NCBI GenBank assembly: GCA_963758335.1
Contig: CAVWVF010000001.1
Coordinates: 1,426,001-1,490,000 of the forward strand
Reading direction: 5' to 3'
Length of the DNA stretch: 64,000 nt
Origin: Roseiarcus sp963758335
GTDB lineage: Bacteria > Pseudomonadota > Alphaproteobacteria > Rhizobiales > Beijerinckiaceae
Part shown: positions 44,686-54,339 of the stretch, piece after piece
Numbering within the stretch: position 1 is the stretch's first letter
Layout of the letters: the number at the start of each line of letters is the position of its first letter
Made by a program: the position numbers and the translations under genes
The notes under the pieces: model-generated
Databases searched by the model: none
Told to the model about the DNA's origin: nothing
Seen by the model: the letters and a program-made list of their open reading frames with translations, nothing else

Positions 44686-46251
44686 ATGCGTTTGCTCATG
44701 CGCGCCGCCGCCGCACTGTTGATCGGCGCCTCGGCGCCCGCCTTGTTCGCCGCGCCGGCCGTCGCCCAGACCTGCGCCTGCCCGCCCGCCGAGGGTGCCG
44801 CCGCGATTTCGGGGCCGGTCATCCAGGCCCCAGAACCGCCGCCGCCGCTGCCCGAATATGAGCAGCCGCCGATGCCGGCGCCGGGCTATACCTGGACACC
44901 CGGCTACTGGGCCTGGAACAACACCGACTACTATTGGGTGCCGGGCGTCTGGGTCGAGCCGCCGCGCGTCGGGTTCCTCTGGACCCCGCCCTACTGGGGC
45001 TTCGTCGGCGGGGTCTACATGTTCCATCACGGCTACTGGGCGAATCAGGTCGGCTTTTACGGCGGGATCAATTATGGCTTCGGCTACACCGGGATCGGCT
45101 ACCAGGGCGGCCGCTGGCAGAACGGCCAGTTCTTCTACAACACCGCCGTGAACAATCTCGGCGCAGTCCACGTCGGGAATACGTATAACGCCCCGGTCAC
45201 CGTCAACAGGACCGTCAACATCACCAACAACGTCAGCTACAACGGCGGGCCGCGCGGGCTCCAGGTCAAGCCCACCCCCGAACAGGAACAGGTCGCCGCG
45301 CAGCCGCATATCCCGGCGACCCCGGCTCAGGTGAATCAGGTCCGCACCGCCAGCGTGAACGCCGAGCAGTTCCAGTCCGTGAACAAGGGCAAGCCGCCGG
45401 TCGCCGCGACCCCGCGCCCGGGCGAGCTCAAGGGCGAGGGAATCGTCCCCGCGAAGGCCGCGGGAACCGCGCCGACGCCGGCCGTCCAGCCCCCGGCCCC
45501 GACGGGGGCGCAGAAGCCCGGACAGAAGCTTCCCGCGGAGAAGCCCCTCGGCGGAGGGCAGGCGCTGCCGGAGCAGAAGCCGCTCAAGACCCAGCCGCCC
45601 GCGGGCGAGAAGCCGCTCGGCGCCGCTCCGGCCCCGACGGGGGCGCAGAAGCCCGGACAGAAGCTTCCCGCGGAGAAGCCCCTCGGCGGAGGGCAGGCGC
45701 TGCCGGAGCAGAAGCCGCTCAAGACCCAGCCGCCCGCGGGCGAGAAGCCGCTCGGCGCCGCTCCGGCGCCGGAGAAGCTTGCGCCGGGCGGCTCCATGAA
45801 GCCGCACGCGCCGGAAAAGCCGACCCAGCAAGAGCTCGCGCCGAAGGGCGCGGAGAAGCCGCAAGGGCTCGAGAAGCCCAAGGGCCCGGAGACGCCGAAG
45901 GGGCAGCAGCCGCAAGGGCTGCAAACGCCGATCCGACCAGAAGCGCTCAAGGGGCCGGAGAAAGCGAAGGGCCCGGAGAAGCCGAAGGGGCAGCAGCCGC
46001 AAGGGCTATTGAGGCCCCCGGCCGAACGGCCGGTGCAACCGGCGATGTCCGGAGGCCCGCCGCGACCCGGGGCGGGCGAGAACGGCGTCCTGCGGGGTTC
46101 GCCCGCCGGCGCGCCGAAGCCGCCGCGGCCCGGAACGGCTCAGGAGGGCGCAATGCGGGCTCCGCCCGCCGCCCAGGCGCCGAGGCCGCCCCAACCGGGC
46201 GGCAAGGCCCCCGCATGCGGCAGGCCGGGCCTGCCGCCCTGCCCGCGGTGA
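44686..46251 (+). CDS. Secreted YXWGXW-repeat-type protein with Pro/Lys-rich repeat tail
   Basis: The signal peptide MRAAAALLIGASAPALFAAPAVAQ is followed by a domain with YXWGXW-like aromatic repeats (YTWTPGYWAWNNTDYYWVPGVWV, then TPPYWGF and HHGYWANQVGFYGG). From about residue 270 the tail is low-complexity Pro/Lys/Glu/Gly with two exact 45-residue repeats and then shorter EKPxGPEKPKG-like units. The domain is found in exported proteins of unknown function. The tail probably spans the envelope or binds a surface. ATG 44686 has GGAGAGG 8 bases upstream. Slippage at the repeats could change its length. Confidence 0.75.
   Translation: MRLLMRAAAALLIGASAPALFAAPAVAQTCACPPAEGAAAISGPVIQAPEPPPPLPEYEQPPMPAPGYTWTPGYWAWNNTDYYWVPGVWVEPPRVGFLWTPPYWGFVGGVYMFHHGYWANQVGFYGGINYGFGYTGIGYQGGRWQNGQFFYNTAVNNLGAVHVGNTYNAPVTVNRTVNITNNVSYNGGPRGLQVKPTPEQEQVAAQPHIPATPAQVNQVRTASVNAEQFQSVNKGKPPVAATPRPGELKGEGIVPAKAAGTAPTPAVQPPAPTGAQKPGQKLPAEKPLGGGQALPEQKPLKTQPPAGEKPLGAAPAPTGAQKPGQKLPAEKPLGGGQALPEQKPLKTQPPAGEKPLGAAPAPEKLAPGGSMKPHAPEKPTQQELAPKGAEKPQGLEKPKGPETPKGQQPQGLQTPIRPEALKGPEKAKGPEKPKGQQPQGLLRPPAERPVQPAMSGGPPRPGAGENGVLRGSPAGAPKPPRPGTAQEGAMRAPPAAQAPRPPQPGGKAPACGRPGLPPCPR
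45493..45762 (+). repeat. Two tandem 135-bp in-frame repeats
   Basis: The DNA from 45493 repeats from 45628 with a period of 135 bases (45 codons, starting about GAQKPGQKLPAEKP), with no difference I can see. Near identity at DNA level suggests a recent duplication. Confidence 0.85.
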
Positions 46252-46319
46252 CGCTGTAGCCGCGCGCCATAGCCCGTCTAAGGACGGGCGTCCTCCCGGA
46301 CGCCCTGTGGAGCGCGGCT

Positions 46320-46361
46320 GACGCGGCCAACAGGCCGCGTCCACAAAGCGCGCTCTTTTTT
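46320..46361 (+). terminator. Rho-independent terminator
   Basis: The perfect 9-bp stem gacgcggcc / ggccgcgtc with loop aaca is followed after 14 bases by a six-T run. It ends the YXWGXW-type gene transcript just before murJ. Another palindrome gcccgtc-taag-gacgggc lies at 46272-46289. Confidence 0.6.
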
Positions 46362-46396
46362 GCCGCAGCCGGCCGAATCCGGCTAAAGCCTTGCGC

Positions 46397-47980
46397 ATGT
46401 CGCGCATGGTCCGCAACATCTTCTCCGTCGGCGGCTGGACGATCGTCTCGCGGCTGACGGGATTTTTCCGCGACATGGCGTTGGCCGCGCTGCTCGGCGG
46501 CGGCGCGCTCAACGACGCCTATGTGGCGGCGATCAAGCTGCCCAACCAGTTCCGCCAGATTTTTGGCGAGGGCTCGTTCAATGCGGCCTATCTGCCGACC
46601 TACACCAGCGTGCTCGAGCGGATGGGGCGGGAGGAGGCCGGCCAATTCGCCAGCCAGGTGTTCACGCTCCTCCTCCTGTCGCAGGTCGCGCTGCTCGGCC
46701 TCGTCTATCTCGACATGCCGCTCTTGGTGGAACTGACCTCGCCGGGCTTCGTCAGCCAGCCGGAAAAATTCGCCCATGCGGTCGAGATGTCGCGGATCAT
46801 GTTTCCCTACATCGCCTTCATCGCCGTGTTCGCCCTGCTTCAGGGCACACTCAACGCCAACAATTCCTGGAGCGTCCCCGCCTCCGCGCCGGCCGCCGCC
46901 AATCTCTGCATGATCGTCTTTCTTGCCTTCGCGGCCTTCTTTCCGAACATCTCGCCGGGCGTCGCCAGCATGGCGAGTTTCGGCTTTCTCGCCTCGGGCG
47001 CGACGCAACTCGCCATCGCCGTCGTCGACGCGCGCCGGCGCGGTCTCATCGAGCGGCTGGTCTGGCCGCGCTTAACGCCGGAGGTCAGACAGTTCTTCTG
47101 GATGCTGGGGCCGGCGATCGGCATTTCGGCGAGCTATCAGATCGGCGCGCTGGCCGACCAGATCGTCGGCTCCCTACTGCCGACCGGCGGCCTGTCGGCG
47201 ATCAGCTACGCCGACCGGCTCTATCAGCTGCCGGGCGGCGTCATCGTCATCGCCACCGGCTCCGTGCTGCTCAAGGAAATGTCGATGCTCGTCGCCCGCG
47301 GCGACGTGGAGGCGGCGCTCAACGCGCAGAACCGCGCCGCGTCGCTGACGATCGCGCTCGGCGCCCCCTTCGTCGTGGTCTTTCTTCTCATCCCCGACCT
47401 CATCATCGGCGCCGCCTTCGAGCACGGCGCCTTCAAGGCCAGCGCGACGCATCAGGCGGCCGCCGTGCTCGCCGCCTATTCGGTCGGCATGCCGGCCCTG
47501 TTCGTCGACCGGATCGTCGCGGCGAGCTTTCTTTCGCGCGGCGACACGGCGACGCCGATGAAGGTGACGCTCGTCGGCGTCGCGCTCAACGTCGCTTTGA
47601 AGGTCGCGCTCTACAAGCCGCTCGGCGCGCCGGGCCTGGCGCTCGCCACCGCGGCGGGCCTGTGGGTCAAGGTTTTGGGCGTCTACGCGCTGGCGCGCCG
47701 GCGCGGCCTGACGGCGCCGGACGCGCGTTTCCTCGCCACCGCCGCGGCGACCCTGTTCGCCTGCGGCGCGCTGGCGCTGGCGCTGACGCTCGCCGACGAT
47801 CCGCTGGTCTCGGCCCTGTCGCATCTGCCGCGCTTCGCCCGCGAGGCGCGGCTCCTCATGCTCGCGGTGATCGGCGTCGCGGTCTATTTTCCGGCGCTGG
47901 CGGCGGGGCTGTGGCTGGCGGGAGCGCAGCCCGCGGACCTCTTCGGCCGGACGCGGCGGGCGTTGAGGCGCGGGGGGTAG
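46397..47980 (+). CDS. murJ: Lipid II flippase MurJ
   Basis: MurJ moves lipid II across the inner membrane for peptidoglycan synthesis. Typical N-terminal sequence is present (SVGGWTIVSRLTGFFRDMALAALLGGGALNDAYVAAIKLPNQFRQIFGEGSFNAAYLP), including the conserved Arg and Asp of the cavity. The fold has about 14 membrane segments over 527 residues. ATG 46397 is preferred; TTG 46391 is in frame. It is intact and monocistronic in this window. Confidence 0.94.
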   Translation: MSRMVRNIFSVGGWTIVSRLTGFFRDMALAALLGGGALNDAYVAAIKLPNQFRQIFGEGSFNAAYLPTYTSVLERMGREEAGQFASQVFTLLLLSQVALLGLVYLDMPLLVELTSPGFVSQPEKFAHAVEMSRIMFPYIAFIAVFALLQGTLNANNSWSVPASAPAAANLCMIVFLAFAAFFPNISPGVASMASFGFLASGATQLAIAVVDARRRGLIERLVWPRLTPEVRQFFWMLGPAIGISASYQIGALADQIVGSLLPTGGLSAISYADRLYQLPGGVIVIATGSVLLKEMSMLVARGDVEAALNAQNRAASLTIALGAPFVVVFLLIPDLIIGAAFEHGAFKASATHQAAAVLAAYSVGMPALFVDRIVAASFLSRGDTATPMKVTLVGVALNVALKVALYKPLGAPGLALATAAGLWVKVLGVYALARRRGLTAPDARFLATAAATLFACGALALALTLADDPLVSALSHLPRFAREARLLMLAVIGVAVYFPALAAGLWLAGAQPADLFGRTRRALRRGG

Positions 47981-48211
47981 CGGAGTGACGCGTCGCTCCG
48001 TTCGGAGGACCGGCGGTTGAGCGATGACGGCGCCATTTCTTTACCCTCTCGAGGAGCCTGCGACCAATCGCGGGTCCCCGTCATTCGCGGTCAGAAGGCC
48101 GCCTGGGCCGCCTGTCGAACAGGGCGATTCCCCTGTTTAACAGATCCTATGCGGGTGGACGGCGGCCGGACCCTTGGTAGGCTGATCTTCCACACCAGCA
48201 TGGAGGCAACC

Positions 48212-48310
48212 GATGCATTTAATCACCTCCGCGACCGTTGTCGCGACCACCGCCCGCGCGAATGATATCACGCTGTTCGCCTCGCTCGAATTGAGCAAAT
48301 CGAAATGCCG
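48212..48310 (+). pseudogene. IS110-family transposase, N-terminal fragment
   Basis: ATG 48212 with GGAGG upstream starts MHLITSATVVATTARAND, then ITLFASLELSKSK, a typical N-terminus of IS110/IS1111-type transposases. Similarity stops at about 48310, where the minus-strand group II intron sequence begins. The upstream 48110-48210 sequence is probably the element's left end. Confidence 0.5.
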
Positions 48311-48379
48311 AGTAGGTGGGGATGTTGCCATCCCCACCCCTCACAGGTAGGGTCGGGGACTGGCGCGCCGGTTTAGGCC

Positions 48380-49955
<1,576 letters not shown>

Positions 49956-49959
49956 AAGG

Positions 49960-50075
49960 CTCGCTTCCGGCTGGTTGGCTGACCTTTCGCAAGACCATGA
50001 TCGAGCTGGCCTGGTTATGGCTCGCCGGGCAAGGTCAGGGCTGCATCGCCTTGGGTGACATAGCGTCGAATTGTC
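49960..50075 (+). pseudogene. Possible IS110-family C-terminal remnant
   Basis: FRKTMIELAWLWL resembles the C-terminal region of IS110-type transposases, on the same strand as the N-terminal fragment at 48212. This suggests one element interrupted by the intron sequences. The match is short and the frame is lost soon after. Confidence 0.3.
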
Positions 50076-50190
50076 ACTCCCGTCCTGTGTTTACGGTCGT
50101 TCAACCACGCCGCCGAAAATGCGCTCGGCCAATTCGAGCAAGCAAGTTCCGACACACTGCTCGCGGCAAGATTAAGCCCGCGATCCGGAA

Positions 50191-50481
50191 GCCGGTTATT
50201 TTCATTACCAGGTTGGTATCGCAGAGCTCGGTCTCGGGCGCTTCGATGCGTCGATCGAGGAAAGCCAACGGGCGATCGACGCCGGTTTCAAACCCTACGC
50301 TCCTTACGCGGATCTGGCGGCCGCTTATGCGCTCTACGGCAAGCCCGAAGAGGCGAAATCTGCTTTGGCCGAGGCCCGCCGGCTCAATCCCAAACTCACC
50401 GTCAAGTGGCGACTCGCGCATGGGCAGAACATACCGGCCCTGTTCGATGGCCTGCGAAAGGCGGGGCTGCCAGAGGAGTGA
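50191..50481 (+). pseudogene. TPR-containing protein, C-terminal fragment
   Basis: Without a start codon, the frame reads YQVGIAELGLGRFDASIEES, then QRAIDAGFKPYAPYADLAAA and AKSALAEARRLNPKLTVKW, ending KAGLPEE and a stop at 50479-50481. This is the TPR end common in alphaproteobacterial adenylate-cyclase-like and TPR proteins. The rest of the gene is absent; upstream is mobile-element DNA, which probably cut it. Confidence 0.6.
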
Positions 50482-50587
50482 ACGCCGGCCGACCCGCACT
50501 GCCCCGGCCGGAGAACGACCCGCGAAGGCGCTTGACGCGCGCCATGCAAGGGCTTCCTCTTCCCGACTTAACGGGGCGGGGTCTCGG

Positions 50588-50808
50588 ATGGGCGTCTTGG
50601 CGCGCGACATAGCGCAGGAATTCGGCAGCCGCTTCGGCCGCATGCCAAGAGTCAGCCGCGCGCCGGGGCGGGTCAACCTGATCGGCGAGCACACCGACTA
50701 CAACGACGGCTTCGTCATGCCGGCGGCGCTCGAATTCGCCACTCTGGTCGCCGCCGCGCCGCGGCCCGACCGGCGGCTTCGCGTCTATTCGATGATCATG
50801 GCCGAGAC
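50588..50808 (+). pseudogene. Duplicated 5' end of galK
   Basis: From ATG 50588 the sequence repeats the first 73 or so codons of the intact galK at 51472 (APGRVNLIGEHTDYNDGFV) with scattered base differences. Upstream similarity runs back to about 50531 (gcttgacgcgcg). It ends at about 50808, where the toxin-antitoxin module begins. The base differences show the duplication is not recent. Confidence 0.8.
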
Positions 50809-50822
50809 GAGGGCCCCTTCCG

Positions 50823-51071
50823 TTATTCCGTTTCGACGTCCTCCAGCCTGATCCCACGTCCTTCGCGCAGGCTGCTCCGCGCCTGTTCGATTCGACGCAA
50901 GAATCGCGGGTCATGTTCGAGACGGTATTCGAACCAATCCTCTTCCAATTCGAAGCCGATCAGCACGCCCGCCGGTTTGCCGTGGCGCGTAATGACAATC
51001 TCCTGCGTCTCTGCCTGTCGAAGAAATCGAGACAGATCATCCTTGACCTCGGAAAGCGGAACTTCCCTCAT
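50823..51071 (-). CDS. Phd/YefM-type antitoxin, second gene of module
   Basis: This is an 82-residue protein: MREVPLSEVKDDLSRFLRQA, then ETQEIVITRHGKPAGVLIGF, a typical Phd/YefM antitoxin start, and an acidic C-terminal tail. ATG 51071 overlaps the toxin stop by 4 nt (ATGA); an upstream in-frame ATG at 51098 would overlap more. The toxin comes first, the reverse of most such operons but common for RelE/HigB-like pairs. Confidence 0.82.
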   Translation of the reverse strand: MREVPLSEVKDDLSRFLRQAETQEIVITRHGKPAGVLIGFELEEDWFEYRLEHDPRFLRRIEQARSSLREGRGIRLEDVETE

Positions 51072-51361
51072 TCCGGACTTCCGAACTGTGCGAGCCATGA
51101 CTCGGCCTCCGATTTGGATACGATCGCCAAAACCTCTACGGTCGTTCCGGCAACGTCGTAGAACACCCGAATGTCGCCTACACGCAGCCGGTACTGCGGA
51201 CGACACAGTCCTCGCATCCGTTTGATGCGAGTGCGGCTTGTTTTCTCCGGCTCGTGTCGCAGATGCGTTTCGAGCACGGTCCGCACCGTCGCGCGCACAT
51301 TCACCTTCAGCCCCCTCAGGTCGTCGACCGCTTCCGGGGCGAGTACGATGGCGAAGCTCAT
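51068..51361 (-). CDS. RelE/ParE-family toxin
   Basis: This 97-residue protein has the RelE/ParE fold signature (IVLAPEAVDDLRGLKVNVRATVRTVLETHL, then RPQYRLRVGDIRVFYDVAGTTVEVLAIVSKSEAE). The Arg-rich YRLRVGDIRVFYD strand fits RelE-type mRNA interferases acting at the ribosome. The start ATG 51361 directly abuts a palindromic operator and leaves almost no leader. The module sits between the duplicated galK 5' ends. Confidence 0.87.
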   Translation of the reverse strand: MSFAIVLAPEAVDDLRGLKVNVRATVRTVLETHLRHEPEKTSRTRIKRMRGLCRPQYRLRVGDIRVFYDVAGTTVEVLAIVSKSEAESWLAQFGSPE

Positions 51362-51398
51362 TCTGGCTAGAGTATAGCCAGATTTGGGCGGCCGTCAA
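51362..51398 (-). promoter_or_regulatory. Promoter plus palindromic operator directly before the relE-type start
   Basis: Read on the minus strand, TTGACG (51393-51398), a 16-base spacer and TATACT (51371-51376) form a strong sigma70-like promoter. The perfect palindrome tctggcta-tactc-tagccaga (51362-51382) covers the -10 and abuts the ATG at 51361. The start point would be about 2-3 bases before the ATG, giving a leaderless or near-leaderless mRNA. Confidence 0.7.
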
Positions 51399-51471
51399 AC
51401 GCCGCAAACGTCGGAGCTTGACGCGCGCGCCCGCAAGGCTTCCTCTTGCCCCTCACGCGGAGGATCGCAGG

Positions 51472-52641
51472 ATGAGCGTCTTGGCGCGCGACGTAGCGCA
51501 GGAATTCGGCAGCCGCTTCGGCCGCATGCCAAAAGTCAGCCGCGCGCCGGGACGGGTCAACCTGATCGGCGAGCACACCGACTACAACGACGGCTTCGTC
51601 ATGCCGGCGGCGCTCGAATTCGCCACCCTCGTCGCCGCCGCGCCGCGGCCCGACCGGCGGCTCTGCGTCTATTCGATGATCATGGACGAGATGCGCGAAT
51701 TCGACCTCGACGCGCCTGCGGCAGGCGGCCGGCGCGAATGGTCGGACTACGTGTTCGGCGTCGCCGTGATGCTGGAGAGAAGCGGGCGGCGCCTCGCGGG
51801 CGCCGATCTCGTCGTGTTCACCGACGTGCCGCTCGGCTCGGGCCTGAGCTCCTCGGCGGCGCTCGAAGTCAGCGTCGCGCATGCGCTTCTGACCGCCGCC
51901 CGACTACCGTTCATGCCGATCGAAATCGCAAAGATCTGCCAGCGGGCGGAGAACGAGTATGTCGGCATGCGCTGCGGCATCATGGATCAGTACGTGTCGG
52001 CCTGCGGCGTCGCCGGCAATGCGCTCTTGATCGACTGCCGCTCGCTCGAATCGCGCAACGTTCCGATCGCGCCGAACCTGAGGCTGGTCATCGCCAATTC
52101 GAACGTGCGCCACCAGCACGCGGGCGGCGAATACAACGCCCGGCGCGAGGCCTGCGAGGAAGGCGTCCGGCTGCTGCGCCCCTATCTCGGCCCGATCGCG
52201 GCCTTGCGCGACGTCGCGCCGCGCGAGCTCGAACGCCATCGCCGCGTCCTGCCCGAGTTCATCTATCGCCGCTGCCGGCACATCGTCACCGAAAACGCCC
52301 GCGTGCTCGAGGCCGAGCGGGCGCTGAAGGCCGGCGACTCCGTCGCCTGCGGCAAGGCGATGAACGCGTCGCACGCCTCCATGCGCGACGACTTCGAGAT
52401 CACCTGCCCGGAGATCGACTTCCTGGTCGGCCTGGTGCAGGGACAGGCGGGCGTCTACGGCTCGCGCATGACGGGGGGCGGCTTCGGCGGCTGCACGGTG
52501 AGCCTCATCGAGGCGAGCGCGGTCGAGCGCGTGTCGCAGCTCATCGTCGACGGCTACCCCGCCGGCGCCGGGCGCGAGGCGGACGTGTTCGTCTGCTCGC
52601 CCTCCGACGGCGCCGGCCTCGTCCCGCTGGAAGGGGGCTAG
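51472..52641 (+). CDS. galK: Galactokinase
   Basis: GalK phosphorylates galactose to galactose-1-phosphate in the Leloir pathway. The GHMP-kinase signature is complete: the galactokinase motif APGRVNLIGEHTDYNDGFV, the ATP loop DVPLGSGLSSSAALEVSVAHA, the catalytic Asp in CGIMDQYVSA and the C-terminal RMTGGGFGGCTVSL. It has 389 residues. ATG 51472 has GGAGG upstream. galT follows after 5 bases. Its 5' end is duplicated at 50531-50808. Confidence 0.95.
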   Translation: MSVLARDVAQEFGSRFGRMPKVSRAPGRVNLIGEHTDYNDGFVMPAALEFATLVAAAPRPDRRLCVYSMIMDEMREFDLDAPAAGGRREWSDYVFGVAVMLERSGRRLAGADLVVFTDVPLGSGLSSSAALEVSVAHALLTAARLPFMPIEIAKICQRAENEYVGMRCGIMDQYVSACGVAGNALLIDCRSLESRNVPIAPNLRLVIANSNVRHQHAGGEYNARREACEEGVRLLRPYLGPIAALRDVAPRELERHRRVLPEFIYRRCRHIVTENARVLEAERALKAGDSVACGKAMNASHASMRDDFEITCPEIDFLVGLVQGQAGVYGSRMTGGGFGGCTVSLIEASAVERVSQLIVDGYPAGAGREADVFVCSPSDGAGLVPLEGG

Positions 52642-52646
52642 AGGTC

Positions 52647-53672
52647 TTGGCGAAGCTCGATCTCGGCGAGGCGTCGCACCGGCGCCTCAATCCGCTGACC
52701 GGCGAATGGACGCTCGTCTCGCCGCATCGGATGACGCGGCCCTGGCAGGGCAAGCGCGAGGCGGTCGCCGCAGCGCCGTCGCTCGGCTACGATCCGGGCT
52801 GCTATCTCTGTCCGGGCAATCAGCGCGCGAGCGGCGCGCTGAACCCGGACTATCGGCACACTTTCGTGTTCGACAACGACTTCGCCGCGCTTCACCCCGA
52901 CGCGCCGCCGGAAAGGGTCGAGAACGGGCTTCTCGTCGCCGAGGGCGAATCCGGCCTCTGTCGCGTTCTCTGCTTCTCGCCCCGCCACGATCTGACGCTG
53001 GCTCAAATGGATGTCGCGGACGTCGAGCGGGTGGTCGACGCCTGGGTCGAGGAGACGATCAACCTCGGCGCACGCCCCGACATCGCCTCCGTCCAGGTCT
53101 TCGAGAACCGCGGCGAGATCATGGGCTGCTCGAACCCGCATCCGCACGGCCAGATCTGGGCGACCCGTCATCTGCCGAACGAGCTCGACAAGGAGATGCG
53201 CCGCCAGACCGAATATCTCTTGAAGCACGGGCGCGTGTTGCTCATCGACTATCTCGAGCAGGAGCTCTGGCGCCGCGAGCGCATCGTCTTCGCCAACGCG
53301 CATTTCGTCGTCCTCGTGCCGTTCTGGGCGGTCTGGCCATTCGAGACGATGATCCTTCCGCGCCGCCGCATCGGCGGCTTCGACGAATTGCACCCTCAGG
53401 AAAGACCCGCGCTCGCTGCGGCTCTGTCCGAACTCACAAAACGCTACGACCGGCTGTTCGACGTGTCGTTCCCCTATTCGATGGGCTTCCACCAGAAGCC
53501 GATGGGCGGCGCGGTGCACGCCGAATGGCAGATGCACGGTCATTTCTACCCGCCGCTCCTCCGCTCGGCGACGGTGAAGAAATTCATGGTCGGCTTCGAG
53601 ATGCTGGGCTCGCCGCAGCGCGACTTGACGCCCGAAGCCGCGGCGGCGAGGTTGCGCGAAGCGGCGGGTTAA
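52647..53672 (+). CDS. galT: Galactose-1-phosphate uridylyltransferase
   Basis: GalT exchanges UMP between UDP-glucose and galactose-1-phosphate. The zinc-type Cys pair CYLCPGN and the active-site His-Pro-His in CSNPHPHGQIWAT are present, as are FENRGEIMG and the C-terminal GFHQKPMGG and HMHGHFYPP-like block (QMHGHFYPP). About 341 residues is normal. The start is TTG 52647 with GAGG upstream, 5 bases after galK, so the pair is one operon. No galE is seen nearby. Confidence 0.94.
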   Translation: MAKLDLGEASHRRLNPLTGEWTLVSPHRMTRPWQGKREAVAAAPSLGYDPGCYLCPGNQRASGALNPDYRHTFVFDNDFAALHPDAPPERVENGLLVAEGESGLCRVLCFSPRHDLTLAQMDVADVERVVDAWVEETINLGARPDIASVQVFENRGEIMGCSNPHPHGQIWATRHLPNELDKEMRRQTEYLLKHGRVLLIDYLEQELWRRERIVFANAHFVVLVPFWAVWPFETMILPRRRIGGFDELHPQERPALAAALSELTKRYDRLFDVSFPYSMGFHQKPMGGAVHAEWQMHGHFYPPLLRSATVKKFMVGFEMLGSPQRDLTPEAAAARLREAAG

Positions 53673-53685
53673 TTCGGGGGTTCTC

Positions 53686-54306
53686 ATGAGCACAAGCAGT
53701 CCCGCGGAAGCGATGAGCCGCCGGGTCGAGGTCGACGGCTACGCCATCGTTTCGGACGACGACAGGATCGCCGGCCCCGACGGGCTCGTGCCCCCTTCCC
53801 TGCGCAACGAAAAGGACTGGGACTATTACCAGAAAGCGCTGGCGGCCTCGGACCTGATCGTATTCGGCCATCGCAGCCACGAACTCGAGCCCAACGTCAG
53901 GGGCGACAGGCGTCTCGTGATTTCGAGCCGCGTCGCCGGGCTCGAGCAACGCGCCGACGCCTGGTGGTGGAACCCGGCGCGCACGAATTGGGCGGAGGCC
54001 GCCAAACGACTGCTGCCGCTCGGCGGCCGCGTGGCGGCGCCGGGCGGCCAGGGCGTATTCGACCTCTTCTTGCAGATCGGTTTCGACGCATTTCATCTGA
54101 CGCGCGCGCACGGGGTGAAGCTGCCGGGAGGGCGAGCGGTTTTTTCCGCTTGCGACGCGGGCCTCTCGGCCGAGGCGGTGCTCGCCGAAGCCGGCTTGCG
54201 CCCCAGCGAAAAGATCGCGCTCGACCCCGAGCATGGCGTCACGATGACCATCTGGCGCGCGCTCCGCGACGCCGCCGATCCGTCTCCGGGCGAGCGTGGG
54301 CTTTGA
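53686..54306 (+). CDS. RibD C-terminal / dihydrofolate reductase-like protein
   Basis: The 206-residue protein has the DHFR-like fold elements of the RibD_C family (VDGYAIVSDDDRIAGPDG, LAASDLIVFGHRSHE, DRRLVISSRVAGLE, GVFDLFLQIGFDAFHLTRA). These use NADPH in related enzymes. A true riboflavin or folate role cannot be assigned. It lies 13 bases after galT on the same strand and may be in the same transcript. Confidence 0.65.
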   Translation: MSTSSPAEAMSRRVEVDGYAIVSDDDRIAGPDGLVPPSLRNEKDWDYYQKALAASDLIVFGHRSHELEPNVRGDRRLVISSRVAGLEQRADAWWWNPARTNWAEAAKRLLPLGGRVAAPGGQGVFDLFLQIGFDAFHLTRAHGVKLPGGRAVFSACDAGLSAEAVLAEAGLRPSEKIALDPEHGVTMTIWRALRDAADPSPGERGL

Positions 54307-54339
54307 GCGAAGGGTGTCGCGCGCCCGCTGGGGCGCCTG

